This document shows, piece after piece, positions 9,279 to 18,495 of a DNA stretch of 42,935 nt. The DNA is from Nitrospirota bacterium (GTDB lineage: Bacteria; Nitrospirota; Leptospirillia; Leptospirillales; Leptospirillaceae): assembly GCA_021816465.1 (NCBI GenBank), contig JAKAYF010000009.1, positions 1-42,935 of the forward strand. Reading direction: 5' to 3'. Below the pieces are notes generated by a model that saw nothing but the letters and a program-made list of their open reading frames with translations, did no database searches and was not told where the DNA came from. The position numbers and the translations under genes are program-made. How positions within the stretch are numbered: the first letter of the stretch is position 1; every line of letters begins with the position of its first letter.

Positions 9279-10541
9279 ATGCTGAAAGATTTTTTAAGTC
9301 AATGGACTTCCAAGTGGAATGAGGCAAGAGGGGTTGTCCGCTTGTTTGTTGCGAAATGGCCCACCGGCACCATGGGGAAATTTCATCCTCAATTCTGGTT
9401 TCCCCATGGTGTTCTTGCCCTGATCCTGGTCCTCCTTGGTGTCAGAAATATCTTGCCGCTTCTTGATCAGATCAGGCTTTTAAGTGAAGGGATTATTCGT
9501 TATGGACCGGTAGAGGACTTCAGCCATCTTCCCGCATTCTTCCAGCACTGGATGGGAAGCGTCAGAAGCCTCATCGGTCTCTTGCAGATTTTAATGGGGA
9601 TCGGGCTTGTTTTTCGTTCCCGATTTGCATGGGCGGCAGGAATTGTTCTTTCTTCTGCCTCTTTTCTGATTTTATTCCGTCAAAATCACGGTCACCTCGT
9701 TTTACCGTCTATGGGAGACCTCGTTTTGTTTGCCGGGCTCCTTGTTTTTCGCCGGCAATTCTACCGCTCAAACGTTGCAACGGGGACGATGTTTTCCCTG
9801 ATCAGCATCATTCTCCTGTTTTCTTATGCAGTCTTTGGGTCATTTTTGCTGGGTATGGGATTTAATCCTCCGATCAAGAATCTTTTGACCTCTTTTTATT
9901 ATGCTGTTGTGACAATGTCTACTGTTGGGTATGGTGATATTGTGCCGGTTACAGACGATGCCCGGATTTTTACCGTTTCAATTATTATTTTGGGGATCAG
10001 CGTTTTTACGGCATCGCTTTCTACGGTCATTCTTCCCCTGATGAATGATCGGGTCCAACATCTTCTGATGGGAGAAAAAAAAGGAATGATCCGAAAAAAC
10101 CATTACATCATGGTCGGAACGAGTGCACTGGCAATGAACACCTATGAGGAACTTGTCCGGAGGGGATTTCCTGTTACATTTATTGTTCCCGCGAGGAGAG
10201 TTGATGCCGAATGGGAGAAAATAGATCAGGTTGAGGGCGATCCCATGGATCCGGAAACACTGAAGAAATCGGGTATCCTCGATGCGTTGGCGGTACTGGC
10301 GCTTCTCGAAGATGACGCTGACAACGCTTTTGTTGTTCTTGCGGCCCGGGAAACAGGGGCTGTTGCTAAAACAGTTGTTTCCGTCAGAGACAGGGAGAAG
10401 CTGGCAAGGGTCAGGCGAGTCCATCCTGATATGATTCTGTCGTCAGATCTCATCGGTGGACAGCTTCTCGCTATGGCTCTTGCAGGAGAATCGGTCGACG
10501 GAAACGAGATCATCCGGAAAATTTTTCAGGATGGAAACTGA
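9279..10541 (+). CDS. Kch-like potassium channel with C-terminal TrkA-N (RCK) domain
   Basis: Selectivity filter TMSTVGYGDIVPVT after several hydrophobic segments; RCK region HYIMVGTSALAMNTYEELVRRG...VEGDPMDPETLKKSGI. Confidence 0.88.
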   Translation: MLKDFLSQWTSKWNEARGVVRLFVAKWPTGTMGKFHPQFWFPHGVLALILVLLGVRNILPLLDQIRLLSEGIIRYGPVEDFSHLPAFFQHWMGSVRSLIGLLQILMGIGLVFRSRFAWAAGIVLSSASFLILFRQNHGHLVLPSMGDLVLFAGLLVFRRQFYRSNVATGTMFSLISIILLFSYAVFGSFLLGMGFNPPIKNLLTSFYYAVVTMSTVGYGDIVPVTDDARIFTVSIIILGISVFTASLSTVILPLMNDRVQHLLMGEKKGMIRKNHYIMVGTSALAMNTYEELVRRGFPVTFIVPARRVDAEWEKIDQVEGDPMDPETLKKSGILDALAVLALLEDDADNAFVVLAARETGAVAKTVVSVRDREKLARVRRVHPDMILSSDLIGGQLLAMALAGESVDGNEIIRKIFQDGN

Positions 10542-10550
10542 ACTGCTGTT

Positions 10551-10593
10551 CCCCTTCCCCTTGTGAGTCCTCGGGGACGATTGGGGTAAGGGG
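10551..10593. other. imperfect inverted repeat between convergent genes (possible bidirectional transcription barrier)
   Basis: CCCCTTCCCC (10551-10560) pairs with GGGGTAAGGGG (10583-10593, one bulged T); inner GTCC(10567-10570)/GGAC(10575-10578). No tight T-run. Confidence 0.35.
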
Positions 10594-10663
10594 GCGTTTC
10601 CACCTTTTTCTTCCCGTTTTTTCGGTTGTTGTGCCTGAGCTTCTCCGGAGAAGTGGGGATCGT

Positions 10664-13600
10664 TTATGGTGAATCCTCTCTGGTTGAGGAGTGGATCGAC
10701 CGGTTAAACTCTTCATCGTAACGGAACCTGTTGGGAATTTCCTGTCGCAACACCTTGTAGACTACGGGAACAAGGAACAGTGTTGAAATTGTTGCGACGG
10801 CAAGCCCGCCGATAACGGCTCTTCCGAGGGGAGCGTTCTGCTCTCCTCCACTACCGCTTCCGAATGCCATCGGCAACATCCCGAGAATCATTGCTGTTGC
10901 TGTCATGAGGATGGGGCGGAGTCTCGTGGATCCTGCGCTTTGTGCGGCCTCCATTGCCGAGAGGCCCCGCCCCCGCTCGTCATTTGCAAATGTCACGAGC
11001 AGAATGCTGTTGGCAGTGGCGACACCAATGACCATGATGGCGCCCATGGCTGATTCGACATTCAGGGTCGTATGCGTCAGGAAAAGGGCGATGGCGACTC
11101 CAAGAAGTCCCATTGGGATGGAGACGAGGATGATGAACGGATCAAGAAATGACTGGAAGTTCAATACCAGAAGCAGGTAAACCAGAAGAAGTGCCAGGAT
11201 GAGTCCTAATCCAAAATGTGTGAAGGATTCAAGCATTGCTTCACTTTGTCCCCGGTACCGGATCGTTGTGCCTGGAGGAAGGGCAAGCTTTTTGATCTGG
11301 TTCTTGATCGCCATGGTCAGTGATCCCAAGTCCCGATCCTGGGCATTGACCAGAACATCGACGACCCGCTGGACTGTGTAATGGGAGATGGATCCCGGCG
11401 AGACTCCTTCTCTCACATCCGCCAGGTTCGAAAGGTATTGGGTATTCAAAACGGTTCCGGATAAAGGTGTCGTTCCTCTGATGGGAATTGATTTAAGATC
11501 TGAAATCGAGTTGATTTCAGGAATAGGCGTTTGGACCGCCACAAGATAGTTGACCCCGTTTAATGGGTTGACCCAGTAGTTCGGGGCGACCAGAGAGCTT
11601 GAGGCCAGAGAAACCAGGAGGTTTGATGCCACATCGTTTTCTGTCAGTCCCACCTCGAGGGCGTTTGCGCGATGAGTGTGGATGAAGATGGTGGGGTAAT
11701 GCATGACCTGGGGAATGGAGACATCCGCCGCTCCAGGGACTTGTCTGACGATTTGCCTGATTTGTTTTGCAAGATGATAAGAGGACTCGAGATTTCTCCC
11801 TTCAACCTGGATATCGATTGGTGCTGATAATCCAAAGTCCAGAACCTGACTGATAATATCGGCCGGTTTGAACCAGAATGAGAGATCAGGGAACTGTTTT
11901 GCCAATTCAGTCCGTATCTTCTTTTGATAGTTGAAGACTGACCGGTGGTGTCCCTTGAGGGAAATGAGAAAATCTGCATCCATAGGTCCAATACTGTCTG
12001 TTTCATAAAATGCAAGATTGTAGAAGACAGGCAGACCAATGTTGACGTCAACCGATTTCAGCTCAGAAGGCGGAATGATTTTTTTCAGGGCTTCTTCAAC
12101 TTTTGCCGCATATTGTTCTGAAACCTCGACCCTGGTTCCATCGGGTGCCCTCATGTGAAGGGCGAGAAGTCCCGCATCGACATTCGGGAAAAAGTCAAAT
12201 CCAGTTCTTGTCAGCAAGAGAATCCCTCCTCCTGCGAGAAGGAGGGCAATCCCGATGACCATCCCCGGTTTTAGGAGAGCTTTTCCCAGCAAAGAATGAT
12301 ATCGAACTCTCAGGTTTTCAAAAAAATGAAGAAAAATTCCTGAAATACCTGAACGCCTGGTTTCTTTTCCGTATTGAAGGGGAGATCCGGTGTCTGTTGA
12401 ATGTTTTTTGTCGCCCGATTTCTTTTGGTGAATGATCTTTGAAAGGGTGACGACCAGGGTCCTTGAGAGAAAATAGCTCGCCAGCATGGAAAACACGACA
12501 GCAAGAGCGAGAGGAGTGAAGAGGAATCGAGAAACTCCCTGAAGAAGAATAACCGGGAAGAAGACGATAAGGATTGAAAGGGTTCCAACGAATGCCGGGA
12601 GGGCAACCTGATTGGCGCCATCATAGACCGCAAGCAGGGGATCTTCTGTGAGAGACAGGTTTCGTTCGATGTTTTCAATGGCAACGGTGGCATCATCGAC
12701 CAACATTCCAATAGCCAGAGCCAAGCCTCCGAGGGTCATCAGGTTCAGTGATTCTCCGGAGATTTTCAAAAAGAAAAGGGCGGCAAGAATGGATAATGGA
12801 ATAGACAGCAGGATAATAACTGTTGATCTCAGATCTCCGAGGAACAGATAGATCATTAGGGAAACAAGAAGAGTTCCGATCACTCCTTCCATGATGACAT
12901 CGACGAGTGCCTGCTTGACAAAGACGGACTGGTCGAAAAACGGCTTCAGGTGGATTCCCGGCGGAAGAAGGGACTCGATGTGCGGGATCAGCTTCTTGAC
13001 GTCGGAGACGACTGTCAGCGTTGATGCTCCAACATGTTTGAAAATGGTGAGGTAGGTGGATCGCATCCCGTTGACCCTGACGACGTTTTCCTGTGGGGCA
13101 AATCCATCATGGACAATGGCCACATCCTTGAGTCTGACGACCGTTGATCCGATTGCCTTGACCGGCAGATTCCCCAATCCTGCCAGTTTGGACGGGCTTC
13201 CATTGATCTCGATATTGAGTTCCTTGGTGCCAATCCGGGCGGTTCCGGCAGGAACGATGATGTTCGAGCGGGTCAGCGTATTGACGATGTCGTTTGGAGA
13301 AAGGCCATAGCCAAGTAGCTTTTGCGGGTTGATGTCGACCATCACCTGGCGCATTTTGCCACCGAATGGGGCGGGTGTTGAGAGTCCGGGGATTGTAAAC
13401 AGGTAAACTCTGATAAAATTCAGTCCATAGTCATAAAGCTGCTGTTCGGAATAGCGCTTCCCCTGGATTTCAAGCTGTACGATCGGAACATTGGCCGCAT
13501 TATAGCTGATGATGTTGGGGGGCATTGTTCCCGGAGGGAAGATTCTCAGAAGAGTTTCGGAAACGGCACTGATCTGGGCAATCGCTGCAGCGATGCTTTC

Positions 13601-13897
13601 ACCCTGGTGAAAATAGATCTTGATCAATCCTGTTCCGGAGATCGATTCAGACTCTATCCTGCTGATTCCATTGACGGTGGTCGAGTAGGCTCTTTCCGAT
13701 ATGAGAACCATTCTCTCTTCCATGTCTGTTGGGGAGAGTCCTGGATAATTCCAGACAACTTTGACCACAGGGATATCGATGGCAGGAAAAATATCGAGAA
13801 TCATCTTCTGTGAGGCGATGACACCCATGATCGTAATCAGTGCGCATATCACGAATATTGTATAGGGACGCTTCAGCGCCAGTCGAACCAGAAACAC
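10664..13897 (-). CDS. RND-family efflux pump permease (HAE1-like, AcrB/MdtB type)
   Basis: 1077 aa; MFLVRLALKRPYTIFVICALITIMGV; TM4 GMLVDDATVAIENIER with paired Asp; ATANSILLVTFANDER; GxLPMAFGSGSGGEQNAPLGRAVIGGL. Confidence 0.93.
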   Translation of the reverse strand: MFLVRLALKRPYTIFVICALITIMGVIASQKMILDIFPAIDIPVVKVVWNYPGLSPTDMEERMVLISERAYSTTVNGISRIESESISGTGLIKIYFHQGESIAAAIAQISAVSETLLRIFPPGTMPPNIISYNAANVPIVQLEIQGKRYSEQQLYDYGLNFIRVYLFTIPGLSTPAPFGGKMRQVMVDINPQKLLGYGLSPNDIVNTLTRSNIIVPAGTARIGTKELNIEINGSPSKLAGLGNLPVKAIGSTVVRLKDVAIVHDGFAPQENVVRVNGMRSTYLTIFKHVGASTLTVVSDVKKLIPHIESLLPPGIHLKPFFDQSVFVKQALVDVIMEGVIGTLLVSLMIYLFLGDLRSTVIILLSIPLSILAALFFLKISGESLNLMTLGGLALAIGMLVDDATVAIENIERNLSLTEDPLLAVYDGANQVALPAFVGTLSILIVFFPVILLQGVSRFLFTPLALAVVFSMLASYFLSRTLVVTLSKIIHQKKSGDKKHSTDTGSPLQYGKETRRSGISGIFLHFFENLRVRYHSLLGKALLKPGMVIGIALLLAGGGILLLTRTGFDFFPNVDAGLLALHMRAPDGTRVEVSEQYAAKVEEALKKIIPPSELKSVDVNIGLPVFYNLAFYETDSIGPMDADFLISLKGHHRSVFNYQKKIRTELAKQFPDLSFWFKPADIISQVLDFGLSAPIDIQVEGRNLESSYHLAKQIRQIVRQVPGAADVSIPQVMHYPTIFIHTHRANALEVGLTENDVASNLLVSLASSSLVAPNYWVNPLNGVNYLVAVQTPIPEINSISDLKSIPIRGTTPLSGTVLNTQYLSNLADVREGVSPGSISHYTVQRVVDVLVNAQDRDLGSLTMAIKNQIKKLALPPGTTIRYRGQSEAMLESFTHFGLGLILALLLVYLLLVLNFQSFLDPFIILVSIPMGLLGVAIALFLTHTTLNVESAMGAIMVIGVATANSILLVTFANDERGRGLSAMEAAQSAGSTRLRPILMTATAMILGMLPMAFGSGSGGEQNAPLGRAVIGGLAVATISTLFLVPVVYKVLRQEIPNRFRYDEEFNRSIHSSTREDSP

Positions 13898-13949
13898 TAA
13901 ACCATCTCCAGCTTTTTAAGCGAAATTGTGTTGATCGCTTCCAAAGTTA

Positions 13950-14675
13950 TTATTGACGGCTGTTTTGACTGTTGCCAAGCCATTTTGTGATGAATTTCCT
14001 GATCTTGTCGCTGTCAGCCTTGTTCAGGGTGAGTAGTCTTGTCCATGCGGTCACGGTAATGAGTGAGGGGATTGTCGGGTTTTTTGCCACAACAACCCCT
14101 TTTCCTTCTTCCAGGCCAATCGATGGAGAATAAGTGTCGAAAGAGCGGGCAATCGATTGAAGCTTTGAAACGGTGTCAGGGCAAGTGCAGTTGTATTGGA
14201 TCAGGATGTTTCCGTGTTCGAGCAGATGAACCTGGATGTAGTCAGGCATTGGCGAATCAGGAAAGTAGGATCCAATAAACTCCTCACGATGGGGACCTGA
14301 TGTCGGTGGCGAGCTGTTGTAATGGAACCCTCTCAGTTGAGACATTTCCCAGTGATCATGTCCCTGGGAAGGATAAAAGACGCCCAGGTCCGGATCCGTT
14401 GTATTGACCGCCGGAGCCTTGGCTGTCGCGGTTGGGGGAGTCGGTTGGGCAGCAGGAGACTCCTCGCTCAGCCGGGAAGCTTTTTTGTGCTGTACGATAT
14501 AGACGAGAAACGTCCCTACAATCAGAAGAATCAGGATAAGTGGCCAACGGCTTGAGAACGGTGCGGACTTTTGATTGCTAGGCATGAAACATTTCTCCTG
14601 ATGTTGCTCCCTCATGACTGTCGGGGTGGGAACGGGTTTGAGTGGATTGGAGTACGATGAATTTTTGATGTGCAA
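13950..14675 (-). CDS. membrane-anchored DUF3105-family protein
   Basis: N-terminal hydrophobic anchor (WPLILILLIVGTFLVYIV); SSPPTSGPHREEFIGSYF...VHLLEHGNILIQYNC signature as in DUF3105. Confidence 0.75.
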   Translation of the reverse strand: MHIKNSSYSNPLKPVPTPTVMREQHQEKCFMPSNQKSAPFSSRWPLILILLIVGTFLVYIVQHKKASRLSEESPAAQPTPPTATAKAPAVNTTDPDLGVFYPSQGHDHWEMSQLRGFHYNSSPPTSGPHREEFIGSYFPDSPMPDYIQVHLLEHGNILIQYNCTCPDTVSKLQSIARSFDTYSPSIGLEEGKGVVVAKNPTIPSLITVTAWTRLLTLNKADSDKIRKFITKWLGNSQNSRQ

Positions 14676-14867
14676 TATATAAAGCCCATTTGGAGAAAAT
14701 TCCCCTGCAGCAGCTCAATTTTTGTATTATCGCCTTTAGACTGTCTCTGTTCAATAGAGCCGTGCCTTTGAAGGATGTTTTTCGGAGAACGGGTTGACAT
14801 TTTTTCTCACGTTTTAAGCCGGAGGGATAGTCCAGAAGGATGAGTTTGGGGGATTTGTGTATGGTGA

Positions 14868-15494
14868 TTATCGGGATTGTGAGAGAAAATCTTTCATTGT
14901 TCTGGCAGGGTCAGAGGATTTCGTAATCGCCCCCGACACGGCAACTGTTTGTGCTCCAGCTTTAAAAATCTCTCCCGCCTGACTTGGGGTAATTCCTCCA
15001 ATCGCTACCAGGGGAAGTTTTGTAACTTTTCTGGTCTCAATGATCCCCTCGATTCCCCTGGGCGCATGTTCGAGTGTCTTTGTTTCGGTAGGGTTGATCG
15101 GGCCAACGCCGAGGTAGTCCGGAGCTAAGATGATCGCTCTTTTTACTTCATAAAGATTATGTGTTGAAATGCCGATGTGAAAGCTTGGTTTGGGTCTGTG
15201 TGGCAAATCGGAGATGATCGAAGAGATATCATCCTGTCCCAGATGACTTCCGTCTGCGTCTGTGAGGGCGGCAATATCCGGTCTGTCATTGATCGTGAGA
15301 AGGGCGCTGTATCTGGAGGTGAGGTCGCGTATCTCGGAAGCCCACGAAAAAAGTTCGCTTTCCGAAAGAGCCTTGTCCCTGAATTGAAACCAGGAAAGCC
15401 CTTCGGAGAGAAGGTGCTCAAGGCATGAAAAAAATGATGGTTTGTCGGTGAAGTCCTGGCTGCCGGCGATATAGAGAAGCTTGGGAAAATTCAT
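14868..15494 (-). CDS. thiE: thiamine-phosphate synthase
   Basis: FQFRDKALSE, LLTINDRPDIAALTDADGSHLGQDD, GIEGIIE...LPLVAIGGITPSQ, DYLGVGPINPTETK. Confidence 0.92.
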   Translation of the reverse strand: MNFPKLLYIAGSQDFTDKPSFFSCLEHLLSEGLSWFQFRDKALSESELFSWASEIRDLTSRYSALLTINDRPDIAALTDADGSHLGQDDISSIISDLPHRPKPSFHIGISTHNLYEVKRAIILAPDYLGVGPINPTETKTLEHAPRGIEGIIETRKVTKLPLVAIGGITPSQAGEIFKAGAQTVAVSGAITKSSDPARTMKDFLSQSR

Positions 15495-15499
15495 GGAGG

Positions 15500-16894
15500 T
15501 TAGCCCTGGATGAATGGTGGGGTTTCCTCGGCGATTCTTTTCTCCCGCTTTGTCATGATCTGATCAATAAAGGAAGTGTCATATTTTCCCTTGATAAAAT
15601 CCGGATCATCGAGGATTGTCAGGTGGAGGGGAATTGTTGTCTTGATTCCCTCAATCAGATATTCGGAGAGAGCCCTTTTCATTCTGGCCATTGCTTCATC
15701 CCTGTCTTTCCCTGTCACGATGACTTTTGCAAGAAGGCTGTCATAGTGCGGTGAGATCACCGAGCCGGTTGTAACCCAGGAGTCAACCCTGACGCCTGGG
15801 CCGCCCGGCTGGATCATCCGGGTGATTGTTCCGGGGGAAGGGGTAAAGGTCCACGGATCTTCCGCATTGATCCGGCACTCGATGGTATGTCCGGTACTTT
15901 TTTTCACTTCAGGGACGGGTCTTCCCGCCGCAATCAGAATCTGGGCTTTCACGAGATCATAGTTGAATGCCTGTTCTGTAATGGGATGTTCAACCTGGAT
16001 GCGGGTATTCATTTCTATAAAATAGAAATTTTTTTTATCGTCAACGAGAAATTCGATTGTTCCTGCATTGACATATCCACAGGCTTTGGCTGCCATAACC
16101 GCTGTTTCGGACATTTTTGCCCGGACTCCTGCAGTCAGAAGGGGTGAAGGTGTTTCCTCAAGGAGTTTTTGATGGCGCCTCTGGACAGAACAGTCACGCT
16201 CTCCCATAGCGATGACGTTGCCACTATGGTCAGAGAGTATCTGAATCTCAACATGGTGTGGACCAATAAAGTACTTTTCGATGTAGACATCCCTGGAGCC
16301 AAACGCTTGGTAGGCTTCGGTTTGGGCAGATTGAAACGCATTTGAGAAGCCGTCCTTTTCATGAACGATCCTCATTCCCCGCCCCCCTCCACCAGCGGAA
16401 GCCTTGATAATAAGAGGAAAGCCAATTTCATTGGCTATTTCAAGGCCTTCTTCTTCAGACAAAACGGCCCCGATCGAACCCGGCACAACAGGAACGCCCG
16501 TTTCCCTCATGAGAGCTTTTGCCCGCGCTTTATCTCCCATAAGGGAAATGCTTTCAGGCGACGGCCCAATGAAAACCACCCCCGCAGAATGACAAATCTC
16601 AGCAAAGTGGGCGTTTTCTGACAGAAATCCATATCCAGGGTGGATGGCTTCTGACTGAGTGACCTCGGCTGCACTGATGATATTGGGGATGTTTCTGTAA
16701 CTGGAATTTGTTTCGGGTGGACCGACACAAATGGCTTCATCTGCCATTTGGACATGCAATGCGTTCCGGTCGGCGGTGGAAAAGATGGCAACGGTTCGAA
16801 CCCCGAGCTCCCTGCAGGCCCTGATAACTCGAACTGCAATTTCTCCGCGGTTTGCAATCAGGATTTTCTGGAAAGGAGGTGTTTGGCGGCTCAT
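15500..16894 (-). CDS. accC: acetyl-CoA carboxylase biotin carboxylase subunit
   Basis: [68 protein letters not shown]. Confidence 0.97.
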   Translation of the reverse strand: MSRQTPPFQKILIANRGEIAVRVIRACRELGVRTVAIFSTADRNALHVQMADEAICVGPPETNSSYRNIPNIISAAEVTQSEAIHPGYGFLSENAHFAEICHSAGVVFIGPSPESISLMGDKARAKALMRETGVPVVPGSIGAVLSEEEGLEIANEIGFPLIIKASAGGGGRGMRIVHEKDGFSNAFQSAQTEAYQAFGSRDVYIEKYFIGPHHVEIQILSDHSGNVIAMGERDCSVQRRHQKLLEETPSPLLTAGVRAKMSETAVMAAKACGYVNAGTIEFLVDDKKNFYFIEMNTRIQVEHPITEQAFNYDLVKAQILIAAGRPVPEVKKSTGHTIECRINAEDPWTFTPSPGTITRMIQPGGPGVRVDSWVTTGSVISPHYDSLLAKVIVTGKDRDEAMARMKRALSEYLIEGIKTTIPLHLTILDDPDFIKGKYDTSFIDQIMTKREKRIAEETPPFIQG

Positions 16895-17358
16895 CCGTTC
16901 TCCGGTGTGATCGCAATTTCAATAAGCGGTGTTCCAAATTCAACTGCCCGCCCATCTTCCACCAGAATTGCTTTCACGATACCGTCGAACTCGGACTCAA
17001 TCTCATTCATCAGCTTCATGGCTTCGATGATGCATAGAACCTGTCCTTTTCGGACTGTGGCTCCAATTTCAACATACGGCCCCGCATCCGGAGATGGGGA
17101 CCGATAAAATGTCCCGACAATCGGGGATGTTACGTTTCTTGAGGACTCTTTGTCCGGTGGTACCGGTGCCTGTTGCCTGAACCCCTCTGATGAATGGTGG
17201 TCTGCAAGAGGCTCTCTTGCGACCAACTTCATTCCGGCGGAAGCCTGGTAGGCAGGTTTTTCGATGCGAATTCGAAGACCCTCCCGCTCCATCTCAAAAA
17301 CGGTAATATTTGTTCCCTGCAGAAGAGCCAAAAGCTCCGATATTTCAGGATTTGTCAT
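16891..17358 (-). CDS. accB: biotin carboxyl carrier protein
   Basis: C-terminal biotinyl domain: [45 protein letters not shown]; stop overlaps accC start. Confidence 0.96.
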   Translation of the reverse strand: MTNPEISELLALLQGTNITVFEMEREGLRIRIEKPAYQASAGMKLVAREPLADHHSSEGFRQQAPVPPDKESSRNVTSPIVGTFYRSPSPDAGPYVEIGATVRKGQVLCIIEAMKLMNEIESEFDGIVKAILVEDGRAVEFGTPLIEIAITPENG

Positions 17359-17409
17359 TTTCTTCCCTCTGGATGCAGGGGAGGTTTTTCGATTTTTTCA
17401 TGAGAAACA

Positions 17410-17985
17410 TTAGGAAGCTGTTTTGACGCGTTCAATATAATCTCCGGTTCTGGTGTCGACCTTGACTACATCACCTTCCTGAAGATGGAAGGGAACCTTG
17501 ACTACAGCGCCACTTTCAAGTTTGGCCGGCTTTGAGCCTCCTGAAGCGGTATCGCCTTTTCGGCCGGGATCTGTTTCAGCAATGGCAAGCTCCACAAAAA
17601 GAGGGAGATCTACAGTGATGGCTTTCCCGCGATAAAATAAAATCGTCGCGATCATCTGTTCTTTCAGGAACAGGATCCGGTCTCCGAGCTCTGCCTTTGA
17701 TAGTGAGATCTGTTCATAGTTTTCAGTGTCCATGAAGATGTAGTCACTGTCTTGTGTATATAGAAATTGCATGTTTTTTTCTTCAATATCCGGCTCGTCG
17801 AATTTTTCCCCGGTTCGGAATGTTCTTTCGATGACAGCTCCGGACTTCAGGCTTTTAAGTTTTGTCCTGACGAAAGAACCGCCTTTTCCCGGCTTGACAT
17901 GCTGAAATTCAACGATGATGTATGGCTCATTGTCGAGCTCTAGACGTGAACCGTTTCGAAATTCGTTTGTTACAATAACTCCCAT
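17410..17985 (-). CDS. efp: translation elongation factor P
   Basis: EFQHVKPGKGGSFVRTKLKSLKSGAVIERTFRTGEK; VKVDTRTGDYIERV C-terminus. Confidence 0.97.
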   Translation of the reverse strand: MGVIVTNEFRNGSRLELDNEPYIIVEFQHVKPGKGGSFVRTKLKSLKSGAVIERTFRTGEKFDEPDIEEKNMQFLYTQDSDYIFMDTENYEQISLSKAELGDRILFLKEQMIATILFYRGKAITVDLPLFVELAIAETDPGRKGDTASGGSKPAKLESGAVVKVPFHLQEGDVVKVDTRTGDYIERVKTAS

Positions 17986-18045
17986 GAGTCAGGCTCCTGG
18001 ATCAAAGATCTTATAAGGGTTGATTGCCCTCCTCCGATAAATCAG

Positions 18046-18495
18046 TTACGGAGGAGGAGTTGGTAACAGCTTCAAAAAAGCCATAAAAGCGAGTTGGTAT
18101 CCCAAAATGCCAAATCCGGAGATTGATCCTATCGCGATGTCCGATAAATAATTGACCTGGCGGAAATCTTCCCGCCTGGCAACATTGGAGACATGAACCT
18201 CCAGAACCGGAAGGCCGGAAGTGAGAAACGCATCGCGAATGGCAATGCTTGTATGGGTAAACCCTCCAAGATTGGCAATGATTCCGCTGATATTGTCCCT
18301 GGACTCCTGGATCCGGTCAATGATGGCCCCTTCGTGGTTGGACTGAAAAAAGGTGACTCCAAGTCCGTGTTCCCGGGAGAGGGCAAGCAAATTTGCCTCC
18401 ATGTCGGCCAGGCTTTCCTTTCCGTAAATGGAGGGCTCTCTCGATCCAAGCATGTTCAGGTTTGGGCCATTGAGGACAAGAATAGAGTGGTTCAT
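18046..18495 (-). CDS. aroQ: type II 3-dehydroquinate dehydratase
   Basis: ILVLNGPNLNMLGSREPSIYG, FFQSNHEGAIIDRI, IIANLGGFTHTSIAIRDA, VHVSN. ATG at 18495 overlaps the upstream stop (ATGA). Confidence 0.96.
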   Translation of the reverse strand: MNHSILVLNGPNLNMLGSREPSIYGKESLADMEANLLALSREHGLGVTFFQSNHEGAIIDRIQESRDNISGIIANLGGFTHTSIAIRDAFLTSGLPVLEVHVSNVARREDFRQVNYLSDIAIGSISGFGILGYQLAFMAFLKLLPTPPP

